Shown here piece after piece: positions 26,704-35,219 of a stretch of 64,000 nucleotides of DNA (position 1 is the first letter of the stretch; every line of letters begins with the position of its first letter). Where the stretch lies: NCBI RefSeq assembly GCF_018326285.1, contig NZ_AP023362.1:1550001-1614000 (forward strand), in the 5' to 3' direction. The notes under the pieces were generated by a model. It was given only the letters and a program-made list of their open reading frames with translations. It was not told the DNA's origin and ran no database searches. The DNA is from Mycolicibacterium sp. TY81 (GTDB lineage Bacteria; Actinomycetota; Actinomycetes; Mycobacteriales; Mycobacteriaceae). Position numbers and translations under genes: made by a program.

Positions 26704-28583
26704 TCCGCATCCACCAGCCGCCACGTGAGGGCGTAACGGCCCAGGATTGCCTCGACCGGGGCACGGTCCGTGCCGGGGGCCACGCGCACCGTGACAACCG
26801 TTGCTGCGTCTTCGGTATCCGCGGTCACGCCGCGCACGCCGTCGACATCTGCGACGGCGTCACGGACCGCGCTTCGGGCGGCGTCGGCCCGCAGCGGCAG
26901 CTTGTACGGCTTACCGACGGCGGTGACGGGGATGGCGTCGATCGCGATTACCGATTTCGGAGCGGCCGCGCTCTCGGCGACGTGCTCAACGGCCCACTGC
27001 CGCAACAAATCCGGAGTTGTGGCAGCGTCGGGCCGCAATGTGACATACGCGACCGGTACCTCACCGGCGTGCACGTCGGGCCGGCCGACCGCGGCCGCGC
27101 CGGTGACGTCGGGATGCGCCAGCAGTGCGTCTTCGATCATTGCCGGGTCGATGTTGTGCCCGCCGCGGATGATCAGGTCCTTCGCGCGCCCGCAGAGATG
27201 GACGAAGCCGTCGTCGTCGACCCATGCGAGGTCGCCGGTGTCGAGCCAACCGTCGACGAGCTTGCCGTTGCCGTCGAGGACGAAACCGTCAGAGCTGCGG
27301 TCGGTGACGTAGCCCGGGAACACGGTGGGGCCACCGACCACGAGGGTGCCGATCTGGCCGGCCGACAGTTCGTGCCAGTCGCCGTTGTCGTCGATGTCGA
27401 CGGTCTTGAGTTGTTGGTAGGGGAGCCGCTGACCGGCCGAGCCGGGCCGGGGATGGTCGGGGAAGCTGCGCGCGCTGGCGCAGGTGGCCTCGGTCAGGCC
27501 GTAACCTTCCAGCAGGGGGACACCGGTGTGCGACTCGAAATCGCTGCGCACCGCAGGCGGCAGCGCGGAGGCACCGACAATCGCCATCCGCAGACTGGAG
27601 ATGTTGGCATCGACGGGGAGCAGGCTGAGCACGGCGTACACCGTCGGTACCGCGCTCATGGTGGAGATCCCGTAGCGCTCAATGATTTTCCAGAAGTTGC
27701 CGTAGAGCGACATATCCCGGTAGCCGAGCGGGCCGGCCCACAGCACCTGCTGTCCGCGCAGCAGCGGCGCCAGTAGCGTCACCACGAGGGCGTTGACGTG
27801 GAACAGTGGCAGCGCGGCGAACAACACCGGGGTTTCATCGAGCACCGTGTTGGCGGCGATCATCCATGCATCGGCCACCTCGTTGGCGTGCGTGTGGGCG
27901 GCCAGTTTCGGCGCGCCGGTGGTTCCGCCGGTGTGGAACAACGCGGCCAGATCGGTGGATTCCGGTGCGGCGCCGTGGAATCGGGTGCCGTCGTGTGCCG
28001 TGGACAGTCGCGCCAGGTAGTCGACCTTGGCTCCCGCCACCGTGGGGACGTCGATCGCCGTCGCGCCGGTCGGCCCGATCAGCAGGATGGTGTCGATCAA
28101 GCCGGCACTGACGAGACGCTCTGCCACCGCCCATGCCGAGGCGTCGAGCTCAGCGTCCGCCGTGATGAGGACTCGGGCGCCGGATCGCCGCACCAGTTCA
28201 CTGACGTGCTCCGGGGAGAGCCCGCCGTTGATGGGCGCCGCGATGCCGGCGAGCTGAGCCGCCAGCGTCGCGGTGATCAGGTCATCGCAGTTCGGTGCGA
28301 TGAGCGCGACGGCATCATGGCGCTGAACACCCAAGTCGCGCAGTAGGTTTGCGCTCTGGTGCACGTCGTGCAGCAGTTGGCTGAAGGTGCGCTCAACGGG
28401 CTTCTCCCAACGTTCGCCGTCGGGCACGACGCTGACGGCGATCCGGTCCGGCCACATCTGTGCCGCGCGCGCCAGCAGCGCGTAGGTGGAGGCCGGCAAG
28501 CCCCGCTCGGAAAGTGGGACGGCTTCGATGTCGGCCAGGTCGCTCGGGCTGGAGTACCTGGGCCACAACAGGTTCGCGCTCAT
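26700..28583 (-). CDS. AMP-forming acyl-CoA synthetase/ligase (FadD-like)
   Basis: A 627-aa member of the ANL superfamily. The P-loop-like motif is HTGGTTGAPKLAAHTH, followed by EGYGLTEAT, the WLDTGDLAWVDDDG hinge region (LCGRAKDLIIRGG) and a late Lys in VTAVGKPYK that would be the adenylation lysine. It would activate a carboxylic acid as CoA thioester. It sits between FAH-type hydrolase and EthD-like genes, with ATGA/GTGA overlaps on both sides. An aryl or ring-derived acid is a reasonable substrate guess. Compared with typical FadD (about 500-550 aa) it has an extended C-terminus of about 60 residues. Confidence 0.9.
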   Translation of the reverse strand: MSANLLWPRYSSPSDLADIEAVPLSERGLPASTYALLARAAQMWPDRIAVSVVPDGERWEKPVERTFSQLLHDVHQSANLLRDLGVQRHDAVALIAPNCDDLITATLAAQLAGIAAPINGGLSPEHVSELVRRSGARVLITADAELDASAWAVAERLVSAGLIDTILLIGPTGATAIDVPTVAGAKVDYLARLSTAHDGTRFHGAAPESTDLAALFHTGGTTGAPKLAAHTHANEVADAWMIAANTVLDETPVLFAALPLFHVNALVVTLLAPLLRGQQVLWAGPLGYRDMSLYGNFWKIIERYGISTMSAVPTVYAVLSLLPVDANISSLRMAIVGASALPPAVRSDFESHTGVPLLEGYGLTEATCASARSFPDHPRPGSAGQRLPYQQLKTVDIDDNGDWHELSAGQIGTLVVGGPTVFPGYVTDRSSDGFVLDGNGKLVDGWLDTGDLAWVDDDGFVHLCGRAKDLIIRGGHNIDPAMIEDALLAHPDVTGAAAVGRPDVHAGEVPVAYVTLRPDAATTPDLLRQWAVEHVAESAAAPKSVIAIDAIPVTAVGKPYKLPLRADAARSAVRDAVADVDGVRGVTADTEDAATVVTVRVAPGTDRAPVEAILGRYALTWRLVDAE

Positions 28584-29518
28584 GCGTACTTCACGATGTT
28601 GCGCTGGGCGCCGAGGTCGATGGAGCCGTCATCGGTGGCGATGGTCGTCTCGACGACGTCACCGTCGTGCAGGTATTTCGGGTTGCGCGCCTGGCTCTTG
28701 AAGAAGGCCTTCCATTTCACGGCGGGCGGCAGCAGCGACCCGATGAACGCGACAGCCTTGTGCGGCGCACTCAGCGCGGTGCCCACGGGTGTGCCGGTCA
28801 GAATCAGGTCGCCGGCACTGAGGTCTTGAAAGCGGGTCAGCGATTGCAGGGCCTGCAGCGGCGGGTAGATCATGTCGCCGGCAACGCGCATGTCTTGCCG
28901 CAGTTGGCCGTTCACGCGCAGCTGTAGTCGCAGCTCGCCGAAGCGCTTGAGCTCGGCGGCGGTCAACAGCACCAGGGCCGGGCCGACGGGCGTAAAGGTG
29001 GGGTAGGACTTGGCCTCGTAGAACTGTGTCTGGGGCAGCTGGATGTCGCGCGCGGAGACGTCATTGGTGACCACCAGTCCGGCTACGTAGTCGGCGAGGT
29101 TGGCCTCGGTGATGGTGCTGCCCACCGGGATGTCGGTGCCGATGACCAGACCGATCTCCACTTCGTAGTCCAGGAACTGCACGTGGCTGGGTTTGACGAT
29201 CGCGTCCGATGGGCCCGTGATCGACGCCGACGATTTACGGAAGAAGGTCAACGGGATCGAGGCCGGTTCCATCCCGGCGTCTTTGACGTGCGAGGCGAAG
29301 TTCGTCATCTGGGCGACCACCCGGCAGGGTACGGTCACGGGAGACACGAGTTCGAGGCTGTCGACCGGCACCGTGGCGGTGTCGGCGGCAGCGGCTTCGA
29401 TGGCGACGCGGTCGGCGAGCAGGGCGCCCGTGGTGGTCGCATCGGTGGCGATCTTGGCGGCACCGGTGGCGGTGTGCACCCACCAGGCGTCGGCGGTGCG
29501 CAGAACGGAGATGGTCAT
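28580..29518 (-). CDS. Fumarylacetoacetate hydrolase family protein
   Basis: A 312-aa FAH-family enzyme. The metal site is visible in DYEVEIGLVIG (Glu, Glu) and TNDVSARDIQ (Asp), and a later LTGTPVGTALS is also typical. Family members act as hydrolases, decarboxylases, isomerases or hydratases on the products of extradiol cleavage. The ATG at 29518 overlaps the stop of the dioxygenase gene (ATGA); the open frame extends upstream but only as shadow of that gene. Here it would process the ring-opened product of the dioxygenase gene upstream, if that gene is functional. Confidence 0.88.
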   Translation of the reverse strand: MTISVLRTADAWWVHTATGAAKIATDATTTGALLADRVAIEAAAADTATVPVDSLELVSPVTVPCRVVAQMTNFASHVKDAGMEPASIPLTFFRKSSASITGPSDAIVKPSHVQFLDYEVEIGLVIGTDIPVGSTITEANLADYVAGLVVTNDVSARDIQLPQTQFYEAKSYPTFTPVGPALVLLTAAELKRFGELRLQLRVNGQLRQDMRVAGDMIYPPLQALQSLTRFQDLSAGDLILTGTPVGTALSAPHKAVAFIGSLLPPAVKWKAFFKSQARNPKYLHDGDVVETTIATDDGSIDLGAQRNIVKYA

Positions 29519-30647
29519 GACTTGGCTGCTTTCAGTAGGCCGATGAGGCGGTTGACGTCGAATTCGTTGTTGCTGCGCAGGGCGGTGAGCAGTTCTCGTA
29601 CCTCGCCGCGCGCGTGCCGCGGACTGGTGCCGAGGAAGTCGGCGGTGGCCGGCGGTCCCCATTGCGCCAGGCCGGAGGCGGTGAACTCGGCCCATCCGGG
29701 TTCGAGCGTGCTGTCGAACATGTCGCCGTCGGTGAAGTGCTCGACCATGAACCCGTCCGGGTCACGCCAGTAGTCGAAGATCTGGCTGCCCTGGATGTGC
29801 CGGCCGATGCCCCAGGAGCGTTGGTAGCCATGGTCTTTGAGGTATTCACCACCGGCGGCGAGGGCGTCGAGGTCACTGACCTGATAGGCCGAGTGGACGT
29901 AGCGGTTCGCGGGCCCCAGCGCCAAGGCGAGGGTGTGGTGGTCGGTCGGGATCGAGCCGCGGTCACACCGGATGAAGCTCATGGTGGGGCCGCGTTCGCG
30001 CTGGCCCGGGAAGTACAGGAAGTCGCTGACGATCAAGCCGAGCGTATCGAGGTACCAGTCCAGCGCGGCACGGTATTTGGTGACTGGACGACGACGTGGC
30101 CGAGGCGTTGCACCGTCGTCGGCACCCGCGGCGGCCGTTGAGTGGCGTTGATCCGGACGACATCGTGGCCGAGGTTGAAGGTGTGCGGTGCCTGGGCCGG
30201 CAGCGGGCTCAGCGGATGCGTACCGGACACCACGTGCACCGGAATACCGCTGGGGTCGGTCAAGTGCACACCCAGCCCGCCGATCGCCTCCGGTAGCGCG
30301 GTCACCCGGGCGCCGGTCTTGTCGGCCAGTCGGACCAGGTCTGTGTCGTCGCCGGCGGCGAACGCCATGCCGCGGAAACGCGTCTGCGCGCCACGCCGGA
30401 TGAGGACACACGGGGCGTCGGGATCGCTGCCGCGCAAATGCAATTCGGTATCGGTGCGCAGCGCGGTGCCGAAGCCGAATGCATGGGCAAAGGCCTCGGC
30501 GCGCGCCAGGTCGGGTTTGTCGAATTCCAGCCAGGCGACGTCCGTCACCTTGATCAGTGGGTTGCGGGAGCGCCCAGGGTGCTCGCCGGCCAGTGCCCCC
30601 TGCGCGCTGTGCAGGCCGTTGTGGGCGCCAATGGTGTTGCTGCTCAT
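29515..30647 (-). pseudogene. Extradiol (catechol 2,3-) dioxygenase, VOC family, with a single-base frameshift
   Basis: A two-domain VOC dioxygenase split between two frames. The N-terminal part reads from ATG 30647 (AGGAG upstream) to LGHVVVQSP and then runs to an early stop at 30033, giving 204 aa. The C-terminal part continues in another frame from KYRAALDWYLDTLGL to the natural stop at 29515. Adding one base near 30078/30079 restores S-P-K-Y-R and a 377-aa protein; the span of 1133 nt is one short of a multiple of three. Metal ligands are all present across the break (GHVVV, VHSAYQV, MVEHF). It is either a real recent mutation or a sequencing error; the neighbouring operon genes are intact. 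Confidence 0.85.
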
Positions 30648-32401
30648 CGTGCGTACTCCTTTCGTGACGCTGTGACCGCGGCGCCGACCGCACCCCGGAC
30701 CTTGTCGATCACGGCCAGCGCGTCGGCGGGGCCGTGGTCTCCGCGCCATGCGACGTGCTGATCGGGACGGATGAGCACCAGGTCGCGCTCGTAGAGCTTG
30801 CGGGTGTGTGCGTCGCGGACGTCGACGACGGTCAGTGGGACACCGCGGTCGTCGGCCGCCGCCATCAAGTCGGTGATATCGATATCGGTGAAACGCAGCA
30901 GGGTGAATCCGGGGCCGAACAGATCGAACAACGCTGTGCCATCGGGCAGGAAGACACTCGGCGGGCGGGCACCCGGCACGGTGCTCGGGATGTACCGATG
31001 TGAGGGGCCGGCCGGCGGGCAGCTCGGTTCCGTACAGACGACCGGTGAGGTGTCATAGCGGTATCCGTACTCGATTCCGTCGGCCTCGTTTTCGAGGTTG
31101 CCGAGATCCAGAATCTCGCGTCCCAGGCGTGCGCGGTCGCGTTCACCTGACCAGTTCTGCCCGGAAAGCGAAGCGCGGTTTGCCATTTGGATGGCCAGGC
31201 GCACCATGGTGTGGCGTGCTGAGGCATCCCGATTGGCGATCCCGACGCCGCGGCGTTCGGCCGCGTACGCACTGAGCAGGCGCGGACCGCCCCAGCCGTT
31301 GACAACGGCGGCCAGCGCCCAGCCCAGCCCGACCCCGTCGCCGACACCGGTGTTCATGCCGTAGCCACCGTTGGGCACCACCTGGTGGGCGGAGTCGCCG
31401 GCCAGCCAGACTCGGCCGTGCCCGTACGAGTCGGCCAGCGACAGCCGGGGCCGCCACTCGTTGGCAACGATGATGTCGCAGTCGAATTCGACTCCCAGGC
31501 GGGCGAACAGGAACTGCTTCGGATCGATCGCCTCGGTCTTCACTCCCACGCCGATCAGCGTGTGCAACGTCCAGGTGTCACGGTCGTTCTGCGAGATGAG
31601 GGTCCAGCCTTCGGGGGACTGGGTGTGCCAGGTGGTGCCGAACCGCTCCAAGATCTCGCGGGCCGGGGAAGTGAAATGCACCATGTACACGCGGCCGTCC
31701 ATCGGGGTCTGTCGCTGGTCCATGAATGCCCGCACCGTGCCCGCGACCATTTTGCGCAGCCCGATTTCGCGGGCGGCCATACGGCGGATATCGATGTCGT
31801 GCAACGCGATTCCCAGTTCGCGTCGCACGATGCTGCCGGCGCCGTCGCAACCGGCCAGATAGTCCGCGCGTACGGTCCGGGTCTCGCCGGTGGCGCTGCA
31901 GTTGATGACGGCGTCGACGCCGCCGGCGTCCTGGCGGAACGACTGCAATGCCCACCCATACCGGACGTCGACGCCGGTGCGCGTCTCCAGGATCTCCTTC
32001 AGCGCCGGTTCGAGAATCGCCTGGGAGACCCGCATCGGGGGCTCCAACGCCATGGTCCCGTCGATGCAGGCCCGGATGGCGTCGCGGCGCGCGGCCACCC
32101 CGGGGTAGCGGAATCGCGCCAACTCCCACCCACTGAGCTTGGTGACCCACGCGACGTCGAACGGATTGTCCTCGGGGACAGCCACTTTGCGTAGTTCGTC
32201 GGCGATGCCGAGTTGCCGGTACAGCTCCATGCTGCGGCCATTGGTGATGTCCATCTTGGGGTGCGTCGTCGTCGACGGATTGCGTTCGACGAGTAGTGCC
32301 GGCACGCCCTGACGGGCCAAGGTCAGCGCCAAGGTGAGGCCGACCGGCCCGCCGCCGGCGATCAGTACCGGGATCCGGTCAGTCGGGGAGGGTTCGATCA
32401 T
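30644..32401 (-). CDS. FAD-dependent aromatic hydroxylase, PheA/TfdB/MhpA-like
   Basis: A 585-aa class A flavoprotein monooxygenase, the first gene of the operon. It has GGGPVGLTLALTLA, LAGCDGAGSIVRR (DG motif) and GRVWLAGDSAHQVVPNGGYGMNTG (GD motif), then a C-terminal thioredoxin-like extension of about 170 residues as in phenol hydroxylases. It would convert a phenolic compound to a catechol for the adjoining extradiol dioxygenase. Its stop overlaps the next ATG. The promoter upstream is covered by two inverted repeats that match a TetR operator layout. Confidence 0.9.
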   Translation of the reverse strand: MIEPSPTDRIPVLIAGGGPVGLTLALTLARQGVPALLVERNPSTTTHPKMDITNGRSMELYRQLGIADELRKVAVPEDNPFDVAWVTKLSGWELARFRYPGVAARRDAIRACIDGTMALEPPMRVSQAILEPALKEILETRTGVDVRYGWALQSFRQDAGGVDAVINCSATGETRTVRADYLAGCDGAGSIVRRELGIALHDIDIRRMAAREIGLRKMVAGTVRAFMDQRQTPMDGRVYMVHFTSPAREILERFGTTWHTQSPEGWTLISQNDRDTWTLHTLIGVGVKTEAIDPKQFLFARLGVEFDCDIIVANEWRPRLSLADSYGHGRVWLAGDSAHQVVPNGGYGMNTGVGDGVGLGWALAAVVNGWGGPRLLSAYAAERRGVGIANRDASARHTMVRLAIQMANRASLSGQNWSGERDRARLGREILDLGNLENEADGIEYGYRYDTSPVVCTEPSCPPAGPSHRYIPSTVPGARPPSVFLPDGTALFDLFGPGFTLLRFTDIDITDLMAAADDRGVPLTVVDVRDAHTRKLYERDLVLIRPDQHVAWRGDHGPADALAVIDKVRGAVGAAVTASRKEYAR

Positions 32402-32427
32402 CGTTGATCCCTTCGAGTGGCAACAAC

Positions 32428-32493
32428 TATGTATCGAATTGAACAGAAGTGTTCAACACAAGTCAAGGGTGTATTTTGAACAAAGTTGTTCAG
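32428..32493. promoter_or_regulatory. Divergent promoter with two TetR-type operator palindromes
   Basis: Two closely related inverted repeats lie in the 182-bp gap. Site 1 (32439-32456) is TTGAACA-GAAG-TGTTCAA, a perfect dyad. Site 2 (32476-32493) has the core TGAACA-AAGT-TGTTCA. Their centres are 37 bp apart. For the minus-strand operon a TTGAAC -35 (32456-32451) lies inside site 1 and a TACATA -10 at 32433-32428 follows after 17 bp. Binding at site 1 would block the operon; site 2 is closer to tetR and may serve autoregulation. Confidence 0.8.
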
Positions 32494-32583
32494 AAGATCG
32501 ATGATGTGTGCAATCGCTGTTGCTATCGTTATGGATTGGACAGGTGATGCAGACGGTGCAGGAGAACTTGAAGGAGCCGCGCC

Positions 32584-33195
32584 ATGACCACAACTGACGA
32601 CCGGATCGTGACGGCGGCAGTGCGGCTCTTCGTCGAGAAGGGCACCACGCAGGTCACCATCAGTGAGCTGGCGCAAGAGGCGAACGTGGCCCGCGGCACC
32701 CTGTACCGGAACGTCGGCTCGATGGACGATCTGTTCGATCGCGTCGTCAGTGAGGTCACCGCGGACCTGCATCGGCGCGTTTCGGCTTCGTTCCTGGCGG
32801 CGGCGACCGATGATGCCGCGACGAGGCTGGCCACGGGCATTCGGATGTGGGTGCGCTATGGGCACGAGAACCCCATGCTGGGACGGTTCGCCGTCAAGTT
32901 CGGCCTCAGCGAAGAGACGCTGCGCACCTGGATGGCCGGCCCGCCGAGCAGTGACGTCGACGCCGGCGTGGCGGCCGGCCGCTACCAGCTGGGTGAGATC
33001 GGAGTCGACAGCGTGGCCTCGATGGTCATGGGCGCCACGGTCAGCGCCATGTGGATGGTTCTGGAAGGTCATCAGACCTGGCGTGAGGCAGGCTCGGCCA
33101 CTGCGGAACTTGTGTTGCGCGCCTTGGGGATCGACACCCAAGAGGCGCACCGCATCGCGACCGAGCCGCTGCCCGCACTGCAGCCGTCCGCCTGA
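32584..33195 (+). CDS. TetR family transcriptional regulator
   Basis: A 203-aa TetR protein. The N-terminal helix-turn-helix covers about residues 24-45 (VTISELAQEANVARGTLYRNVGSMDDLF). The C-terminal ligand domain is unremarkable, and a conserved Trp-rich helix (IRMWVRYG) may line the pocket. It is divergent from the aromatic operon, and the two palindromes between them are its probable sites. It is therefore the likely repressor, released by an aromatic substrate or a CoA ester. The glycoside hydrolase gene starts on the base after its stop. Confidence 0.92.
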   Translation: MTTTDDRIVTAAVRLFVEKGTTQVTISELAQEANVARGTLYRNVGSMDDLFDRVVSEVTADLHRRVSASFLAAATDDAATRLATGIRMWVRYGHENPMLGRFAVKFGLSEETLRTWMAGPPSSDVDAGVAAGRYQLGEIGVDSVASMVMGATVSAMWMVLEGHQTWREAGSATAELVLRALGIDTQEAHRIATEPLPALQPSA

Positions 33196-34263
33196 ATGCC
33201 CGCTGGCATGGTTCGCGCTCGCCGCTGTTTTCGGTGGCTCGCTGCCGTCATCGGATTGGTCGTCGCGCTGCTAGCGGGCGAATGCGTGTGGGTGCGGCCT
33301 TCGCTCGTCGCGATGCCCGCGGTGCCCGACGCCGGTTATGGATTCAGCGTCGGCGCGCCGCAGTCCTGGATGAGCGACGCCGACGCCGACCGCGAACTCG
33401 ATGCCGTGGCCCGAACGCGGGCGGAGTGGATGCGGGTGCTGATCGACTGGCACATCGTGGAACCTGTTAAGGGCCAATACAATTGGCACTACGTCGACCA
33501 CTGGGTGAACGGCTCCAAGAAGCGTGGCCTGAAGGTGCTCGGCCTGATCGCGTACAGCCCCACGTGGGCTCGGGCGCCGGGTTCGTATTTCAGTGCGCCA
33601 CCGGTGAATCCGGCGGACTACGCCGCCTTCGTCACGGCCGTCGTGCAGCGCTACGGCGACCGCGTCGCCGATTGGGAGATCTGGAACGAGCCGAATCTGC
33701 CGCTGTTCTTCGGATTCACCGACAACCGCGCTGCCGTCTACACCGAGCTGCTCAAGGCGGCCTATCCGGCGATCAAGGCCATTCAGCCCGACGCCACGGT
33801 CATCGCCGCCGGGCTCAGCCGCGCCACCGGCCCGGACGCGCCGACCAAATTCCTCGCCGACATGTACGCCAATGGCGCGCGGAAGTTCTTCGACGCCACC
33901 GCGATGCACCCGTATGTGTTCCCGGGCGGCATCGCCGAAGACGGCGACAACGGGTGGTCGGACCTGGTGCGCGTGCACGACCTGATGACCGTCAACGGCG
34001 ACGGAGACAAGAAGGTGTGGATGACGGAACTGGGCGCCTCGACGTGCGCGCCGCAGGCCCGGGGCGTCAGCCAGGACGAGCAGGCGCGCCAGATTCTGCA
34101 GGTGCTGTCGGGCGTGGCGGGGACGGGTTGGAGCGGCCCGGCCTTCATCTTCGCGGTGCGTGACACCGACACCGCCAAGCGTGACGACCTCGAATCCAAC
34201 TTCGGTGCGTTGCTGACGTCGGACTGGAAGCCCAAGTACACGGCGGCGGTGCTGGCTCGGTAG
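33196..34263 (+). CDS. Secreted or membrane-anchored glycoside hydrolase, clan A (GH5/GH39-like)
   Basis: A 355-aa protein with a positively charged N-terminus and one hydrophobic helix (about 13-29), probably a signal peptide or anchor. A TIM-barrel follows. The acid/base glutamate is Glu165 in EIWNEPN and the nucleophile is likely Glu278 in WMTELGAST, the usual clan A pair at the ends of strands 4 and 7. The ATG abuts the tetR stop with no spacer; a second ATG is four codons in. It may cleave a polysaccharide or glycolipid in the envelope. Why it follows an aromatic-pathway regulator is unclear. Confidence 0.85.
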   Translation: MPAGMVRARRCFRWLAAVIGLVVALLAGECVWVRPSLVAMPAVPDAGYGFSVGAPQSWMSDADADRELDAVARTRAEWMRVLIDWHIVEPVKGQYNWHYVDHWVNGSKKRGLKVLGLIAYSPTWARAPGSYFSAPPVNPADYAAFVTAVVQRYGDRVADWEIWNEPNLPLFFGFTDNRAAVYTELLKAAYPAIKAIQPDATVIAAGLSRATGPDAPTKFLADMYANGARKFFDATAMHPYVFPGGIAEDGDNGWSDLVRVHDLMTVNGDGDKKVWMTELGASTCAPQARGVSQDEQARQILQVLSGVAGTGWSGPAFIFAVRDTDTAKRDDLESNFGALLTSDWKPKYTAAVLAR

Positions 34264-34300
34264 CCCACCACGGCGGCCGCGCCGCTCGTATAGTCGAGGC

Positions 34301-35146
34301 GTGGCAGGCCGTCCGATTCATACGTTCGAAGTACTCCGCACCCAGCGCCTGACCCCGCACATGATTCGTGTTGTGTTCGGCGGCAACGGGTTCGACACCT
34401 TCACTCCCAAGGAATTCACAGATTCCTACGTCAAGTTCGTCATCGTGCCCACCGGTGTCCAGGTGGCCGATCTCGCGCAGCCGCTCACGCTGGACAGCTT
34501 CGAGGAGCTGCCGGCCGACCAGCGCCCGACGGTGCGGACCTACACCGTGCGCAGCGTCGACGTCGAGCAGCGCGAACTCACCGTCGACTTCGTCGTACAC
34601 GGCGACACCGGCGTGGCCGGGCCGTGGGCGGCGTCGTTGGCGCCAGGCGACCCCGCGTATCTCATGGGACCCAATGGGGCATACGCGCCCAACCCGGCCG
34701 CCGACTGGCACCTGCTGGCCGGCGACGAAGCCGGGCTGCCGGCGCTGAGCACCGCGCTGGAAGCGTTGCCGCCCAACGCGATCGGCCAGGCCTTCATCGA
34801 AGTCGACGGACCGGACGACGAACTCGAGTTGACCGCGCCGGCCGGCGTGAAGATCCAGTGGATCCACCGCGGCGGCCGCGCCGACCTCGTGCCCGATGAC
34901 CAGGCCGGCGACAACGCGCCGCTCATCGCGGCGGTCCGGGCGGCCGACTGGCTGCCCGGCCAGGTCCAGGTGTTCGTGCACGGTGAGGCGCAGACCGTCA
35001 TGCACAACCTGCGGCCCTACCTGCGCAAGGAGCGCGGCGTCGGCGCCGAATGGGCGTCCATCTCCGGCTACTGGCGCCGCGGCCGGACCGAAGAGACCTT
35101 CCGGCAGTGGAAGGCCGAGCTGGCGAAGGCCGAAGCCGAGGCATAG
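34301..35146 (+). CDS. viuB: Siderophore-interacting (ViuB-like) flavin reductase
   Basis: A 281-aa SIP-family protein that reduces ferric siderophores. The FAD-binding RTYT motif (79-82) lies in the N-terminal barrel; the C-terminal SIP domain includes LAGDEAGLPALSTALE and the late ISGYWRRGRTEE, typical of the family. The GTG at 34301 is the start. It is the counterpart of Rv2895c and marks the return to the conserved backbone after the accessory block. No siderophore gene is adjacent. Confidence 0.92.
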   Translation: MAGRPIHTFEVLRTQRLTPHMIRVVFGGNGFDTFTPKEFTDSYVKFVIVPTGVQVADLAQPLTLDSFEELPADQRPTVRTYTVRSVDVEQRELTVDFVVHGDTGVAGPWAASLAPGDPAYLMGPNGAYAPNPAADWHLLAGDEAGLPALSTALEALPPNAIGQAFIEVDGPDDELELTAPAGVKIQWIHRGGRADLVPDDQAGDNAPLIAAVRAADWLPGQVQVFVHGEAQTVMHNLRPYLRKERGVGAEWASISGYWRRGRTEETFRQWKAELAKAEAEA

Positions 35147-35219
35147 GCCGGAAAGCCGACGCGCAGGCCGACGCTAATGTGCGATCCTCAGCCGAAGTTT
35201 GCGACGGAAGGGCGGCCTG

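Noticed and set aside
30060..30100. Programmed ribosomal frameshifting as an explanation of the dioxygenase break
   Set aside because: There is no slippery heptamer, no strong downstream structure by eye, and other two-domain dioxygenases are encoded in one frame. A missing base is simpler.
32439..32456. Reading the palindrome before the aromatic operon as a KstR site
   Set aside because: The known KstR motif has GAAC and GTTC closer together. The 4-bp centre and the second copy beside a local tetR gene point to that TetR instead.
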